A DNA stretch of 59,716 nucleotides from positions 1 through 59,716 of the forward strand of contig NZ_JAAHBQ010000033.1 of NCBI RefSeq assembly GCF_020144665.1, in the 5' to 3' direction. A program made the position numbers and the translations under genes. The notes under the pieces are model-generated. The model worked only from the letters and a program-made list of their open reading frames with translations. It was not told the origin of the DNA and did not search any database. This stretch comes from Oscillatoria salina IIICB1 (GTDB lineage Bacteria > Cyanobacteriota > Cyanobacteriia > Cyanobacteriales > SIO1D9). Of this stretch, positions 36,271 through 45,152 are shown in pieces; position 1 is the first letter of the stretch; each line of letters opens with the position of its first letter.

Positions 36271-37386
36271 TTATCGTTCCAAACTACGGGGATCGAGGGC
36301 ATCTCGTAAACCATCCCCAAGCAAATTAAAAGATAACACAGTCAAGACAATCAGAATAGCGGGAGGCCAAATTAACCAAGGTTGGAGAACTAAAATCGAA
36401 GCATTAGTAGCTAAAGAAAGCAAATTACCCCAACTAGGATCGGGTTGCTGAATACCTAAACCAATCAAACTGAGAACTGATTCCGCAACGATAAACGCTG
36501 GCACCGCTAAGGTTGCAGAAATAATAATATAACTGGCAGTTTGGGGCAAAACATGACGGATAATAATGTAAAAAGGATTTGCTCCCATCGCCCTAGCCGC
36601 ATCAACAAACTCTCGTTGTTTGAGCGAAAGTACCTGTCCGCGAATTACCCGCGCTAGTCCCGCCCAACTAATAAAAGAAGTAATTACCACAATCAGCAAA
36701 AATCGTTGGGCGCTTGTTAAACCTGGAGGTAAAATTGCCGCCAGCGCGACTAACAAATAGATACTTGGAATTGTCATCAGCACTTCAACAAAACGCATGA
36801 AAAAGGTATCAGTCCAGCCGCCAAAATAGCCAGAAATACCCCCAACGAGCATTCCCAGAGGAAAAGAAATCGCGATCCCGATTAAACCAATACTCAGGCT
36901 AATTCTACCGCCAAAGAGCAAGCGACTAAATTGGTCGCGACCTTGTTCGTCAGTACCAAGAAGATTAATATTACCTGAACCGACTGTACCAAATAAGTGA
37001 AGATCGAGTGGGATGCCAGGAAAAAGAGTTACTTCGGCAAACTTTGGTGGTAGAGGTAGGCGAATTTGGAGGAATTTATATTCTGAACCGCGAACAAACA
37101 AACGTATGGGAGAAGGTCGAGCGAAATCTACCCTTAGTTCGCGAGATCCGGTTTCGGGGTCGGTTGGACCTTGGGTAGTGGGATAAACGTGAGGTCCGAT
37201 GAATTCTCCTGCTTGGTTACGCCAATAAATTGTTGTCGGTGGCAGTAGAGAACTGTTTACTTGGGAAGCATAAGGATCGTAAGGGGCAACAAAATCTGCT
37301 GCGATGACGGCTAGGTATAAAATCAATAGTACCGTTGCCCCAAAACGAGCTAAAGGATTCTTTTTTAGTTTTTGCCACCACTTCAT
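36271..37386 (-). CDS. OppC/DppC-type ABC transporter permease
   Basis: A 371-residue inner-membrane permease of peptide/nickel ABC importers. An N-terminal helix lies at about 15-35. A periplasmic insert of about 110 residues follows. The BPD_transp domain (about 165-365) carries the EAA loop REFVDAARAMGANPFYIIIRHVLP that docks with the ATPase. No partner permease, ATPase or binding protein is nearby, so it must work with components encoded elsewhere. It is immediately upstream of ccmK3 on the same strand. Confidence 0.9.
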   Translation of the reverse strand: MKWWQKLKKNPLARFGATVLLILYLAVIAADFVAPYDPYASQVNSSLLPPTTIYWRNQAGEFIGPHVYPTTQGPTDPETGSRELRVDFARPSPIRLFVRGSEYKFLQIRLPLPPKFAEVTLFPGIPLDLHLFGTVGSGNINLLGTDEQGRDQFSRLLFGGRISLSIGLIGIAISFPLGMLVGGISGYFGGWTDTFFMRFVEVLMTIPSIYLLVALAAILPPGLTSAQRFLLIVVITSFISWAGLARVIRGQVLSLKQREFVDAARAMGANPFYIIIRHVLPQTASYIIISATLAVPAFIVAESVLSLIGLGIQQPDPSWGNLLSLATNASILVLQPWLIWPPAILIVLTVLSFNLLGDGLRDALDPRSLER

Positions 37387-37465
37387 AGATACCTTACCGA
37401 AAAATTTGGGTTATTAGCCCCGTCCCGATCGGACGGCTTTATGCTAAACTGAGTGAGTGAGTAAT

Positions 37466-37586
37466 GTCGGGCAGACGGGAAAAATGCTCGTCGAGGGTAA
37501 AGAGATCGGGGTTGATACTATGTGTATCGGCTAGACTCTCCCAACGAAGCGAGAATCCACTCGCCTTTAGGCAAGGGATTTGTCAA
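37466..37586 (+). mobile_element. IS200/IS605 right-end / omega-RNA-like element, copy 2
   Basis: The second copy of the element at 33841-33967, in the same orientation, from GTCGGGCAGACGGGAAAAAT to GGGATTTGTCAA. The internal hairpin here is GATAC-TATGT-GTATC, with different bases from copy 1 but pairing kept, which supports a structured RNA. It lies between the permease and HD-protein genes and ends two bases from the HD-protein stop codon. Confidence 0.6.
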
Positions 37587-37588
37587 GT

Positions 37589-38464
37589 TTAGGCGTGAAC
37601 TTTTTCCGCTAAACCTTGGAGATATTCTTCTTCTTGTTTTTCGTGTTCAACAACAAATACATTTGAGTAGAGGTTAGCAATAATTTGCTGACCTTGTTGA
37701 GTTAGGGAAAGATAGCGCAAGGCATCTTTAATGTAAGGATAGACGGCATTCCAATAAAATTTGGCGTAGTTGCGCCGTAAATCGCCCGGATTAGCAAAGC
37801 CCATCACTTTGTTGGCGCCTGTTTCTTCAAATTCGTAAAAAAGTGCGCTAATTTTCTTTAAATAGCGGGGATCGCTCAGTTGACCGATCAAGTCAGAAGC
37901 GCGAATTAAACCGGGGTAGTTCACTGTATCTTGATGGTCGTCTTGGTTAGGTACAGGAAAGCGAGTTAGTTCGATGTTGCGTTTGATTAGTTCGGCATCG
38001 ATGAGTTTATGACCGCCAAAACGTTCTTCGATGAACAATTTACCTCGGTCTACGTGATAAGGAGTGAGGGAAGCATCGGAACAACCTGGTGGTAGATGAA
38101 CCATTTCGCCTTTCCCAGTAGCATAGAGTCTTTCGCTGTCGCGATCGCTGCGACATACTCCTTTGACGTAACCTATGTCGTGACAGGCTACGGAAATGAT
38201 AAAGTGTAACCAATCTTCGCAGGAAACTCCTCCTTCACGTATGTGTTTACCGCGTAAAAGTTCTTGTCCGACTAAGGTAACGAGAATTGAGTGTTCGACG
38301 TTGTGATAGAGTGCATCACTGTTGGCAATATTTTCCATTGCCATACTGCCTGCCCAGGCGATAATCTCTTCGTAGTTACTTTTGAGTCCGCCGTAGGTAC
38401 GACGGTAGCCTTGGCGAAGCTTTTCGACAAACGCATCAATAAGTATTTCTGTGGCGTTAAACAT
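37589..38464 (-). CDS. HD-domain metalloprotein
   Basis: A 291-residue soluble protein of the HD superfamily. Metal ligands are visible as His in YHNVEHSILV and the His-Asp pair in ACHDIGY, with further His/Asp residues in TPYHVDRGK. This is the general architecture of metal-dependent phosphohydrolases. It matches a cyanobacterial family annotated as an HD-domain metalloprotein of the Npun_R2479 type, from memory. The substrate is unknown. The upstream gene on the same strand is a P450, 161 bases away. Confidence 0.8.
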   Translation of the reverse strand: MFNATEILIDAFVEKLRQGYRRTYGGLKSNYEEIIAWAGSMAMENIANSDALYHNVEHSILVTLVGQELLRGKHIREGGVSCEDWLHFIISVACHDIGYVKGVCRSDRDSERLYATGKGEMVHLPPGCSDASLTPYHVDRGKLFIEERFGGHKLIDAELIKRNIELTRFPVPNQDDHQDTVNYPGLIRASDLIGQLSDPRYLKKISALFYEFEETGANKVMGFANPGDLRRNYAKFYWNAVYPYIKDALRYLSLTQQGQQIIANLYSNVFVVEHEKQEEEYLQGLAEKVHA

Positions 38465-38625
38465 CTTTCTTACTTTGAGGAATATTAAATTACGCAGGAT
38501 TTACAAGGGAGTCAAATTTAATTTAGGGCGCTGTGTTGATTTTAATCTAAGCTTAATCAGACTGGCAGCTATTTTGGGAAAATCCTCATAAAGATTTTGC
38601 AAATTTGGACAACAAGATTAGTTAA

Positions 38626-39951
38626 TTAGAGAACTTTCAGGTGAAATTGCAAGCCATCATGAGGGTGAGTGGTGGTTCCGCTCACAATTCTTAAGTTTTG
38701 ATTTGGTAACAACTCCCACTCATAATCCCGTGCTAAAAGGGCAGCAAAAATTTTTATTTCTAAACGAGCAAATTCTTTACCTATACATTCTCTAATTCCA
38801 CCACCAAAGGGAATGTAGCTAAAGGTTTTGGTTTTCGACTGAGAATGCTCTGGATTGAAGCGATCGGGATCGAATTGTTTTGGTTGGGTATAAACGCTAG
38901 CATCTAGATGGGTTTGATAGGTTTGGTAAAGTATTTTCCAACCTTGAGGAATTTGATAACCTTGAAATTGGCAAGGATTGATTACTTTCCGGAAACCGCC
39001 ACTAGCGGGGGGAATTAAGCGCAGAACTTCTTGCAATACTTGCTCTAGGTAGGTCATTTGTTTAAGTTGGTCAAAGGTTAAGGGTGCTGCTGAGGAAAAT
39101 TTTTGTTGCTCGCTACGAATTTTGGCACGCACTTCGGGATGTTGGGCGACGAGAAAGCAAAAAGACGCGATCGCGCTGGTTAAGGTTTCGTGACCTGTAA
39201 AGAGTAATAATAACACTTGGTCTTTGAGTTCGGCGATACTTAAACTATTGCCGTCTTCGTCTCGAGCTTCGATCAGTAATCCCAAGGTGTCGTTGCCGCG
39301 ATCGCTTTGTTGTTGACGCTGGCGAATAATTGTTTCTATTTCGGCTAAAAGTAGTTTCCGAGCTTGTTTGGCACGACCAAATTTTGTCCAGGGTAAGGGG
39401 AGAGCGACCGTAAATATACCTTGACACCACGTTTCAAACAGGCGAGCGAGTTTGGTTTGAGAACCGCGATCGATTCCCACCAAAAGTTTACACGCGATAT
39501 CTAAGGTGTAATTTCTGAGTTCGGGATACCAAGTTAAGGTTTGCTGTTGCGCCCATTTTTCTAGGTAGTTTTGGGTGATTTGTTCCATTGCACTGACATA
39601 TCCTGTCAAAGCCCGAGGTTGAAATGCTTGGTAAAGGATTTTCCGACTTTTTTTATGGGTTTCTCCGGATTGCAAGGCGAGAGATAAAGATCCCAACAGC
39701 GCTTGGGTGCTGGGGGGCCAACTAACGACGAAGTTTTTGTTTTCGTTACTGAAGATAAATTGATTGGCTTCGCTACCTTGCAAAAAGATGGTTGGTTTGC
39801 CGAGGATCGAGCTTTTAAAGATTTCTCCATACTGCTGATGTCGCTTTTCGGCGAAAGAGCGATCGCGTAAAAAGCTTAAAGTTTCGCCTAGAAATGGCAA
39901 ACCAAACTTACCTGGAGGTAAAGGCAGTTTTTCTGGTTTATTGGTAGTCAT
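38626..39951 (-). CDS. Cytochrome P450, CYP120-like
   Basis: A 441-residue cytochrome P450. The heme-binding loop is FSYIPFGGGIRECIGKEFA with the Cys ligand. The K-helix ExxR is EVLR, and the I-helix oxygen-activation motif is LLFTGHETLTSA. The N-terminal PPGKFGLPFLGETLSFLRD and overall sequence fit the CYP120 family, whose Synechocystis member hydroxylates retinoic acid. No redox partner genes are adjacent. It lacks a membrane anchor. Confidence 0.9.
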   Translation of the reverse strand: MTTNKPEKLPLPPGKFGLPFLGETLSFLRDRSFAEKRHQQYGEIFKSSILGKPTIFLQGSEANQFIFSNENKNFVVSWPPSTQALLGSLSLALQSGETHKKSRKILYQAFQPRALTGYVSAMEQITQNYLEKWAQQQTLTWYPELRNYTLDIACKLLVGIDRGSQTKLARLFETWCQGIFTVALPLPWTKFGRAKQARKLLLAEIETIIRQRQQQSDRGNDTLGLLIEARDEDGNSLSIAELKDQVLLLLFTGHETLTSAIASFCFLVAQHPEVRAKIRSEQQKFSSAAPLTFDQLKQMTYLEQVLQEVLRLIPPASGGFRKVINPCQFQGYQIPQGWKILYQTYQTHLDASVYTQPKQFDPDRFNPEHSQSKTKTFSYIPFGGGIRECIGKEFARLEIKIFAALLARDYEWELLPNQNLRIVSGTTTHPHDGLQFHLKVL

Positions 39952-39998
39952 TACAGATGTTGACAGTTCATTATTTCTCTGCTGACAGCGTAACTAAT

Positions 39999-41654
39999 TT
40001 AAGAATGATTGTGCAATGAGTGCAAACCGCTATTCTTCAAACCAGTAGCGATCGCGGTTACTCTTACTTCTGATTGCATTTTTAGATCCATTGTTGCCCC
40101 GACAATTAATCTCGCATTGGGGGCGATCGCTTCGCGCACGACTTCGGCGGCGGTGTTGACTTCATGGAGGCTGAGATCGCTGCCACCGGAGATCGTTAAA
40201 ATCACTGTGGTAGCTTTTTCCAGGGAAGCATCGAGTAAAGGCGAGAAAATAGCCGCGATCGCTGCTTCTCTGGCGCGATTTTGTCCCATACCCGAACCGA
40301 TACCCATTAAAGCTGTACCCGATCTTGCCATTGCCAAGCGCAAATCTGCAAAGTCTACGTTGACTAAACTGGGGACGGCGAGCATTTCGCTCAAGCTTTG
40401 CACTCCTTGGGCGATAATGTCGTTAGCGAGTTGATAGGCTTGTTCCACTGGGCTTTGTTCGGAAATTGCTGCTAAAAGTTTGTTGTTGGGAATGGCAATT
40501 AAACTATCAACGTTGGTTGCTAAAGTGGCGATCGCTTCGTCGGCTAGTCTTGTCGCTCGACTACCATCAATAGTCAGAGGACGAGTGACGATTGCGACAG
40601 TCAGACAACCTATTTTTCGCGCAATTTCGCCAATTACTGGTGTTGCACCAGTACCAGTTCCTTTGCCCATACCAGCGATAATGAAAACTAAATCTGTCTC
40701 GGCGAGAATTTGGGCAATTTCTTCGCGAGAGGAGCGCGCTGCTTGTTTACTGGTTTCGGGATCTCCTGCGTTATTTTCGCCAATTTGCAGAACGTGAGAA
40801 GCAGTAGAATTATTTAATTCCTCCACATCGCTACTAATTGCCCAAAACTCCAATTCTGTCAAACCATTAGCTTTAATTCGCGCGATCGCCTTACAACCAC
40901 AGCCCCCGACGCCAATGACTTTGATTTTTGTCGCCTTCTCGAACAAATAATCGTCATTGCTACTTGATTCGGCGCTGAAATCGGAACCAGAAACGCTTTC
41001 GGAAACTAAATCTACATTTGCTGGAGTTTCTAACTCTTCATGATGTCCATTTGTTCCAGCAAAAGCTACTTCTTTTGCTGGTGTCGTTAAACAATTGTCT
41101 GTAGGTAAATTATCGAGCCGTTTTGCCAAAAGATCCAGTTGATTTCTCAGTTGCGCGATCGCTCTCGTCGTCATTGCTTTTTCTGATTGTACTTGCTTAA
41201 CTTCACTTACTAAAGGATTAATAATGTCAAGGGTTTGCAACTTTTCTTTAAGATCCCTCAGTTCAGCTTCAATAGCCTGAAAATCTGGCATTTGCGTGCG
41301 CTGTACTAATTCTCCTACCAAAGGGTGAATTTTATACTCCAAAGCCTGTAACTGCGAGTAGATACTAGCAATTTCTGCTTCCAGGGAACTATTATCGCCC
41401 CCAGAATACTGTCGCTTGTGCATTTGCTGGTGTAACGACTCCACCACTCGATGCACGTCATAAATCGCACTGGTAGTATAATCCTCTTTTCGTTGCTCAA
41501 ATCGATATCGATTGAGCAAATTCAGCGAAATTGTTACAGTAAGAGGAGCTGCTGCATAAGCTACTTGACTGGAGATAGCTGCGGCAACTGTTCCCACAAC
41601 AGAAGTAGCTAAGGCAGCTATTTCGGCAATTTCTAGCCAGGATTTTTTCGGCAT
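39999..41654 (-). CDS. FtsZ-like GTPase with N-terminal membrane and coiled-coil domain
   Basis: A 551-residue protein. Residues 8-48 are hydrophobic (two short helices ending LNLLNRYRFEQ). Residues 60-185 are coiled coil. Residues 186-243 are a Ser/Glu/Asn-rich linker. Residues 244-540 are an FtsZ core: KVIGVGGCGCKAIARI (FtsZ GGGGSN is GGCGCK), IAGMGKGTGTGATPV (tubulin signature with Lys331 where FtsZ has Gly), VTRPLTIDGSRA, and a complete T7 loop NVDFAD with Asn432, Asp434 and Asp437. The usual FtsZ C-terminal peptide is absent. I infer a membrane-tethered FtsZ paralogue. Ordinary ftsZ should be elsewhere in the genome. Confidence 0.85.
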   Translation of the reverse strand: MPKKSWLEIAEIAALATSVVGTVAAAISSQVAYAAAPLTVTISLNLLNRYRFEQRKEDYTTSAIYDVHRVVESLHQQMHKRQYSGGDNSSLEAEIASIYSQLQALEYKIHPLVGELVQRTQMPDFQAIEAELRDLKEKLQTLDIINPLVSEVKQVQSEKAMTTRAIAQLRNQLDLLAKRLDNLPTDNCLTTPAKEVAFAGTNGHHEELETPANVDLVSESVSGSDFSAESSSNDDYLFEKATKIKVIGVGGCGCKAIARIKANGLTELEFWAISSDVEELNNSTASHVLQIGENNAGDPETSKQAARSSREEIAQILAETDLVFIIAGMGKGTGTGATPVIGEIARKIGCLTVAIVTRPLTIDGSRATRLADEAIATLATNVDSLIAIPNNKLLAAISEQSPVEQAYQLANDIIAQGVQSLSEMLAVPSLVNVDFADLRLAMARSGTALMGIGSGMGQNRAREAAIAAIFSPLLDASLEKATTVILTISGGSDLSLHEVNTAAEVVREAIAPNARLIVGATMDLKMQSEVRVTAIATGLKNSGLHSLHNHS

Positions 41655-41848
41655 AGCTTCATTGGCTGTTGATTCTAGAAAAATAGATAGGGGTGCGATT
41701 AATTGTTATTACTCTACAACCTTAAGAGCCAATCTCAGCAGCAATCCCCTACTTTTTCTTTTCTAGAACAAATACCACATTTGCCGCTCCTAGCTAGTAA
41801 GCGAAATTACAATTACTTAAAATCTTGCTGCTATCTTGCTTGGCTTGC

Positions 41849-42007
41849 TTACTTTTTAGCAATAATCCAAACTGCATGAACAATTCCAGGAATATAACCG
41901 AGAATTGTTAACAAGATATTAATCCAAAAATCTTTACCTAAACCAACCTGCAAAAATACGCCTAGTGGCGGTAGGACGATCGCGATTAAAATGCGAACTA
42001 AATCCAT
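41849..42007 (-). CDS. Pmp3/YqaE (UPF0057) proteolipid
   Basis: A 52-residue two-helix membrane peptide starting at the ATG at 42007 with GGAGGT upstream. Signature residues are LIAIVLPPLGVFLQVG, FWINILLTILGYIPG and HAVWII. Family members are small stress-inducible membrane proteins that affect membrane potential and ion balance. It closely resembles the C-terminal domain of the kinase at 30936-32021. Confidence 0.93.
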   Translation of the reverse strand: MDLVRILIAIVLPPLGVFLQVGLGKDFWINILLTILGYIPGIVHAVWIIAKK

Positions 42008-42337
42008 AGATACCTCCGATTACAATTAAAATGCTGTGGATATCTCAATTTTATTCCCTAATTATTAGTTTTTTACCCTTCTCGCGAATCGTTTCACTGA
42101 CAAAAAGTTGAATTTGGTAATAAATCTATACATTCAGGCGCTCCGGCGACCAAAATTTACAATAAGTTAGCAGTTATCTTCGCTATCCTAATAAAGGAAA
42201 ACCCTTTAGTAAGAGCCAAACTTTACCTTTTCTTACCTAAGACAGATGCGTAAAAAAAGTAAAGTTAAGGCAAATTTCAATTTTAGTACCTCTAGCTAAA
42301 GAGAGAAGCAAAACCAATTTAATCATCTCAATGCTAT
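42008..42337. other. Intergenic region
   Basis: Non-coding AT-rich stretch between divergent genes, presumably with both promoters. No clear motif was found. Confidence 0.45.
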
Positions 42338-42841
42338 ATGACTACATCTCCCTATTTAAGCAATAACTTTCATTATCAAGGTATTTATAGCTGTCCAGTT
42401 TGTCGCCACGGTAAAATCTCAGGTATGGCAATGATGGATGCTTTTGCTTGTAACTTTTGTAACAACATTTTTACCGCTAATCTCGAACAACAAATACTCA
42501 AAAAAGCAGACAGTCAACCGCCTTTGATGTGGCATTGGAATGGCAAAAATTGGAGCGGAGCGCATCGTCCCGGTGTAAACTTAGGTTGGGACTATGCAGT
42601 AGCGGCGATCGCATTTGTGCTTTTACCAACTGCAACCATCGGTATTTCTGCTTATCTTTTTCCGCCCCTACCAGGAGATCCTTTGTATTGGTTTCCTCTC
42701 TTTTGGACATTCTTAACCTTTCTCGTCCATTTGAGTTGCGTAGTTTGGTTAATGATTGAATATTACCAATTCCCAGTCTCAATCTATTTTAAGGCGATCG
42801 GGCGGCACTTATGGGGTCGTTTGTGGAGAAAGAGTCTCTAA
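42338..42841 (+). CDS. Membrane protein with N-terminal zinc ribbon, hypothetical
   Basis: A 167-residue protein. Residues 18-50 hold a zinc ribbon (YSCPVCRHG and FACNFCNNIF). Residues about 62-78 have conserved-looking WHWNGKNWSGAHRPG. Two membrane helices follow at about 85-108 and 117-143. I recognise no named family. It stands alone between the Pmp3-like gene and a tRNA. Confidence 0.65.
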   Translation: MTTSPYLSNNFHYQGIYSCPVCRHGKISGMAMMDAFACNFCNNIFTANLEQQILKKADSQPPLMWHWNGKNWSGAHRPGVNLGWDYAVAAIAFVLLPTATIGISAYLFPPLPGDPLYWFPLFWTFLTFLVHLSCVVWLMIEYYQFPVSIYFKAIGRHLWGRLWRKSL

Positions 42842-42943
42842 CCAGAAACGAGTGAGTAGCGATAGGCGATCGCAACTCGCTTCCAATTAAGCTAAACTAA
42901 ACAATAGTCCTGAAAAAAGCTCAAACTTTACCAAGGACACAAC

Positions 42944-43014
42944 GCGGGTATAATTTAGTGGTAAAATGTCAGCTTCCCAAGCTGAATATGCGGGTTCGAT
43001 TCCCGCTACCCGCT
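42944..43014 (+). tRNA. trnG: tRNA-Gly (anticodon CCC)
   Basis: A 71-base cloverleaf. The acceptor GCGGGTA pairs with TACCCGC, the D arm is short, the anticodon stem is TCAGC/GCTGA with loop TTCCCAA, and the T arm is GCGGG-TTCGATT-CCCGC. The CCC anticodon reads GGG. The 3' CCA is not encoded. Confidence 0.95.
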
Positions 43015-43055
43015 TCCAGAAATCACTAAATAGCATAACTTTGTAAAGACTGTAT

Positions 43056-43454
43056 TTACCGAATTTCATCCAAAAGTAAACCCGTTTCATCAGGTTTATC
43101 CGGACAAAATTCCAGATAAGTATTAGTCTGACTACTTTTAGTAAAATCTATCACTATCCTCGTTTTAAGTCTTCCTTTTTGCCAACCCGGTAAGCTAGAA
43201 TTTATTCTAATTATTTGACACTTATTAATAAAGTGAAACTCTGTTTGATCCATCGGTATAGAAACTTGACTTGTTTTAAGCCGAATATATGCAAAAAAAC
43301 TTTTCATATCCACTCTGTTGTTATTCGTTGACTCATTAAATCTAGAATGTAAATCTTGAGCAACTAACGTTTTAAACTTACCAACAGTAAAAGTATCCTC
43401 TCCAAACTTCAAAACATCTTCATCACAATTTAAAGACTCAAAAATATCGTTCAT
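43056..43454 (-). CDS. KGK-domain protein
   Basis: A 132-residue soluble protein. The central GWQKGRLKTRIVIDF matches the cyanobacterial KGK family, named for that motif, followed by the acidic LEFCPDKPDE segment. Function is unknown in the family. It lies on the opposite strand just after tRNA-Gly. Confidence 0.75.
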   Translation of the reverse strand: MNDIFESLNCDEDVLKFGEDTFTVGKFKTLVAQDLHSRFNESTNNNRVDMKSFFAYIRLKTSQVSIPMDQTEFHFINKCQIIRINSSLPGWQKGRLKTRIVIDFTKSSQTNTYLEFCPDKPDETGLLLDEIR

Positions 43455-43796
43455 CCTTCCCTCTTAAATTTCAAGAATATCTCACAAATTAGTATAGACC
43501 TTACTCAACTCTTTAAAGCTGTAAATAAAATTAAAATCCAGTAAATTTACCCCACCAATCACAACAGAAAAAACTCCTTAGCGTTTTTCTTTGCGCCTAC
43601 GCGAACGCCGAATGCGCCTTTGCGTGATGATTATTCAACCAATTAAATTGACAACAGTCCCAACAAATGCTACCATTTCAACAAGTAAGCTACTGCCTTA
43701 AGCACAGCATTAAACCAACTTAAAAAATACTGTCCTTAAGACATTAACTCACCTCAACCAAGCAAACATTTCTGGCAACAATGCCAACATCAAAAA
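43455..43796. other. Intergenic region upstream of rnc
   Basis: It contains a repeat-like stretch near 43580-43630 (GCGTTTTTCTTTGCGCCTACG type) of a kind common in cyanobacterial spacers. No gene is seen. Confidence 0.45.
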
Positions 43797-44486
43797 ATGG
43801 AATATAAACTTCCTCCCATACAATCTCGCCAGTTATTTCTCCAAGCATTAACTCATCGCTCATTTCTCAACGAAAACCCCAACGCAGGCAAAGATAACGA
43901 ACGATTAGAATTTTTAGGCGATGCAGTATTAGGTTTTTTAGTAGGAGAATTACTCTTCAAACGCTATCCCGACAAAAGCGAAGCAGAAATGACTCGCTTA
44001 CGTTCTAAACTAGTAGATGAACCCCAATTAGCAAAATTAGCCGCATTACTAAACTTAGGTAAGTTATTACGCTTAGGAAAAGGTGCAGAAAAAGACGGCG
44101 GCAGACAAAATCCTGCCCTACTTTGCGATGTTTTTGAAGCAGTAATTGGCGCTTATTTTTTGGAAGTAGGAATTGAAGAAGTGCGAAATTATATCGAACC
44201 AATGTTTACCATTTTAGCCGATAATATCGTTGCTTCTCCCATTGAGAATAACCCCCCAAAAAGTTTAGTAGACTGCAAAAATCGTTTTCAGCAATGGGCG
44301 CTAGAAAATTTCAAAGAAAACCCTCAATATTTGATTATTAAAGAATCAGGAGAAGCCCATGCCAAAGAGTTTACTGCTGAAGTGCGAGTTAACAATCAAA
44401 TTTACGGCACTGGCAAAGGAAAACGCAAACAAGAAGCGCAAAAACAGGCAGCGAAAGATGCTTTGAAAAACTTAGGTTTAGAATAA
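43797..44486 (+). CDS. rnc: Ribonuclease III
   Basis: A 229-residue double-strand-specific endoribonuclease for rRNA and mRNA maturation. The signature ERLEFLGDAVLGFLVG and the second acidic site DVFEAVIGAYFLE are intact, giving the metal-binding Glu and Asp residues. Residues about 158-229 are a dsRNA-binding domain (GKRKQEAQKQAAKDAL). Cyanobacteria commonly have two full RNase III genes and one mini-III; this is a full-length type. A hairpin terminator follows. Confidence 0.95.
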   Translation: MEYKLPPIQSRQLFLQALTHRSFLNENPNAGKDNERLEFLGDAVLGFLVGELLFKRYPDKSEAEMTRLRSKLVDEPQLAKLAALLNLGKLLRLGKGAEKDGGRQNPALLCDVFEAVIGAYFLEVGIEEVRNYIEPMFTILADNIVASPIENNPPKSLVDCKNRFQQWALENFKENPQYLIIKESGEAHAKEFTAEVRVNNQIYGTGKGKRKQEAQKQAAKDALKNLGLE

Positions 44487-44510
44487 AAAAGGTGCGCCAG
44501 TGGACGCACC
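44485..44510 (-). terminator. Terminator between convergent rnc and fasciclin genes
   Basis: GGTGCG at 44491-44496 and CGCACC at 44505-44510 form a hairpin. On the minus strand it is followed by TTTTTTATTC. It serves the fasciclin gene best and may also act on rnc. Confidence 0.7.
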
Positions 44511-44519
44511 AGAAAAATT

Positions 44520-45152
44520 TTACCACAGCGCCCGCACAGGCTGATTTCCTGACGCTTGAGAAGGTTGAGGTACGGGAAATAAACTAGCACGAATTCTGCT
44601 TGGTAAAAGTACCTCATTTACAGCATGAACAACCCCATTACTAGCCTGAATATTAGCTTGAACGACACTGGTATTATTGACAATAACCTCATCACCACTT
44701 TTAAAAATAGCTACACCTCCGCCGCTAAGAGTTTCTAAACCTCCTGATGGCAATTGTCTCGAACTTAGCTTACCTTTTACTAAGTGATAATTAAGGATTT
44801 CTTGAAGTAACGCCCGATTTTCTCGTCTCAGCAACATTTCGACAATATCATCGGGAAGTTGTTCAAAAGCTTCATCAGTTGGTGCAAAAAAAGTATACTG
44901 ATTGTTTTGAGATAATTCATCTCCTAAACCTGCGGCTTTGATAGCTCTTTCTAGGATAGTAAATTCTTCGTTATTGACTACAGTTTCTAATAAATTGCCT
45001 TGGTTTGGAGGTAAATAAGTGGGACTACGAAATTGAGACGGTGGAAATACTTCTTGGGTATTAGCTGGATAACTCACGAAAGCAGTTAAACTGATAATGC
45101 TTGTCAGGATGGCTAATTTGCCAGTTTGACGTAGTTTTAAGGTAGTTTTCAT
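44520..45152 (-). CDS. Secreted fasciclin (FAS1) domain protein
   Basis: A 210-residue exported protein. Residues 1-32 are a signal peptide. Residues about 50-190 form one FAS1 domain (FAPTDEAFEQLPDDIVEML, ILNYHLVKGKLSS and NGVVHAVNEVLLPS). FAS1 domains mediate adhesion or cell-surface interactions. The C-terminal 20 residues are low complexity. It stands alone. Confidence 0.9.
   Translation of the reverse strand: MKTTLKLRQTGKLAILTSIISLTAFVSYPANTQEVFPPSQFRSPTYLPPNQGNLLETVVNNEEFTILERAIKAAGLGDELSQNNQYTFFAPTDEAFEQLPDDIVEMLLRRENRALLQEILNYHLVKGKLSSRQLPSGGLETLSGGGVAIFKSGDEVIVNNTSVVQANIQASNGVVHAVNEVLLPSRIRASLFPVPQPSQASGNQPVRALW

Noticed and set aside
36234-36320. 29-codon N-terminal extension of CcmK3 overlapping the permease gene
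   Set aside because: The BMC fold starts at MPEAVG, which has its own GGAG; the extension is permease sequence in another frame.
43570-43630. Possible CRISPR-like or repeat array near GCGTTTTTCTTTGCGCC
   Set aside because: Only one degenerate unit and no spacer periodicity; it fits a common dispersed cyanobacterial spacer repeat. No CRISPR array was seen anywhere in the window.
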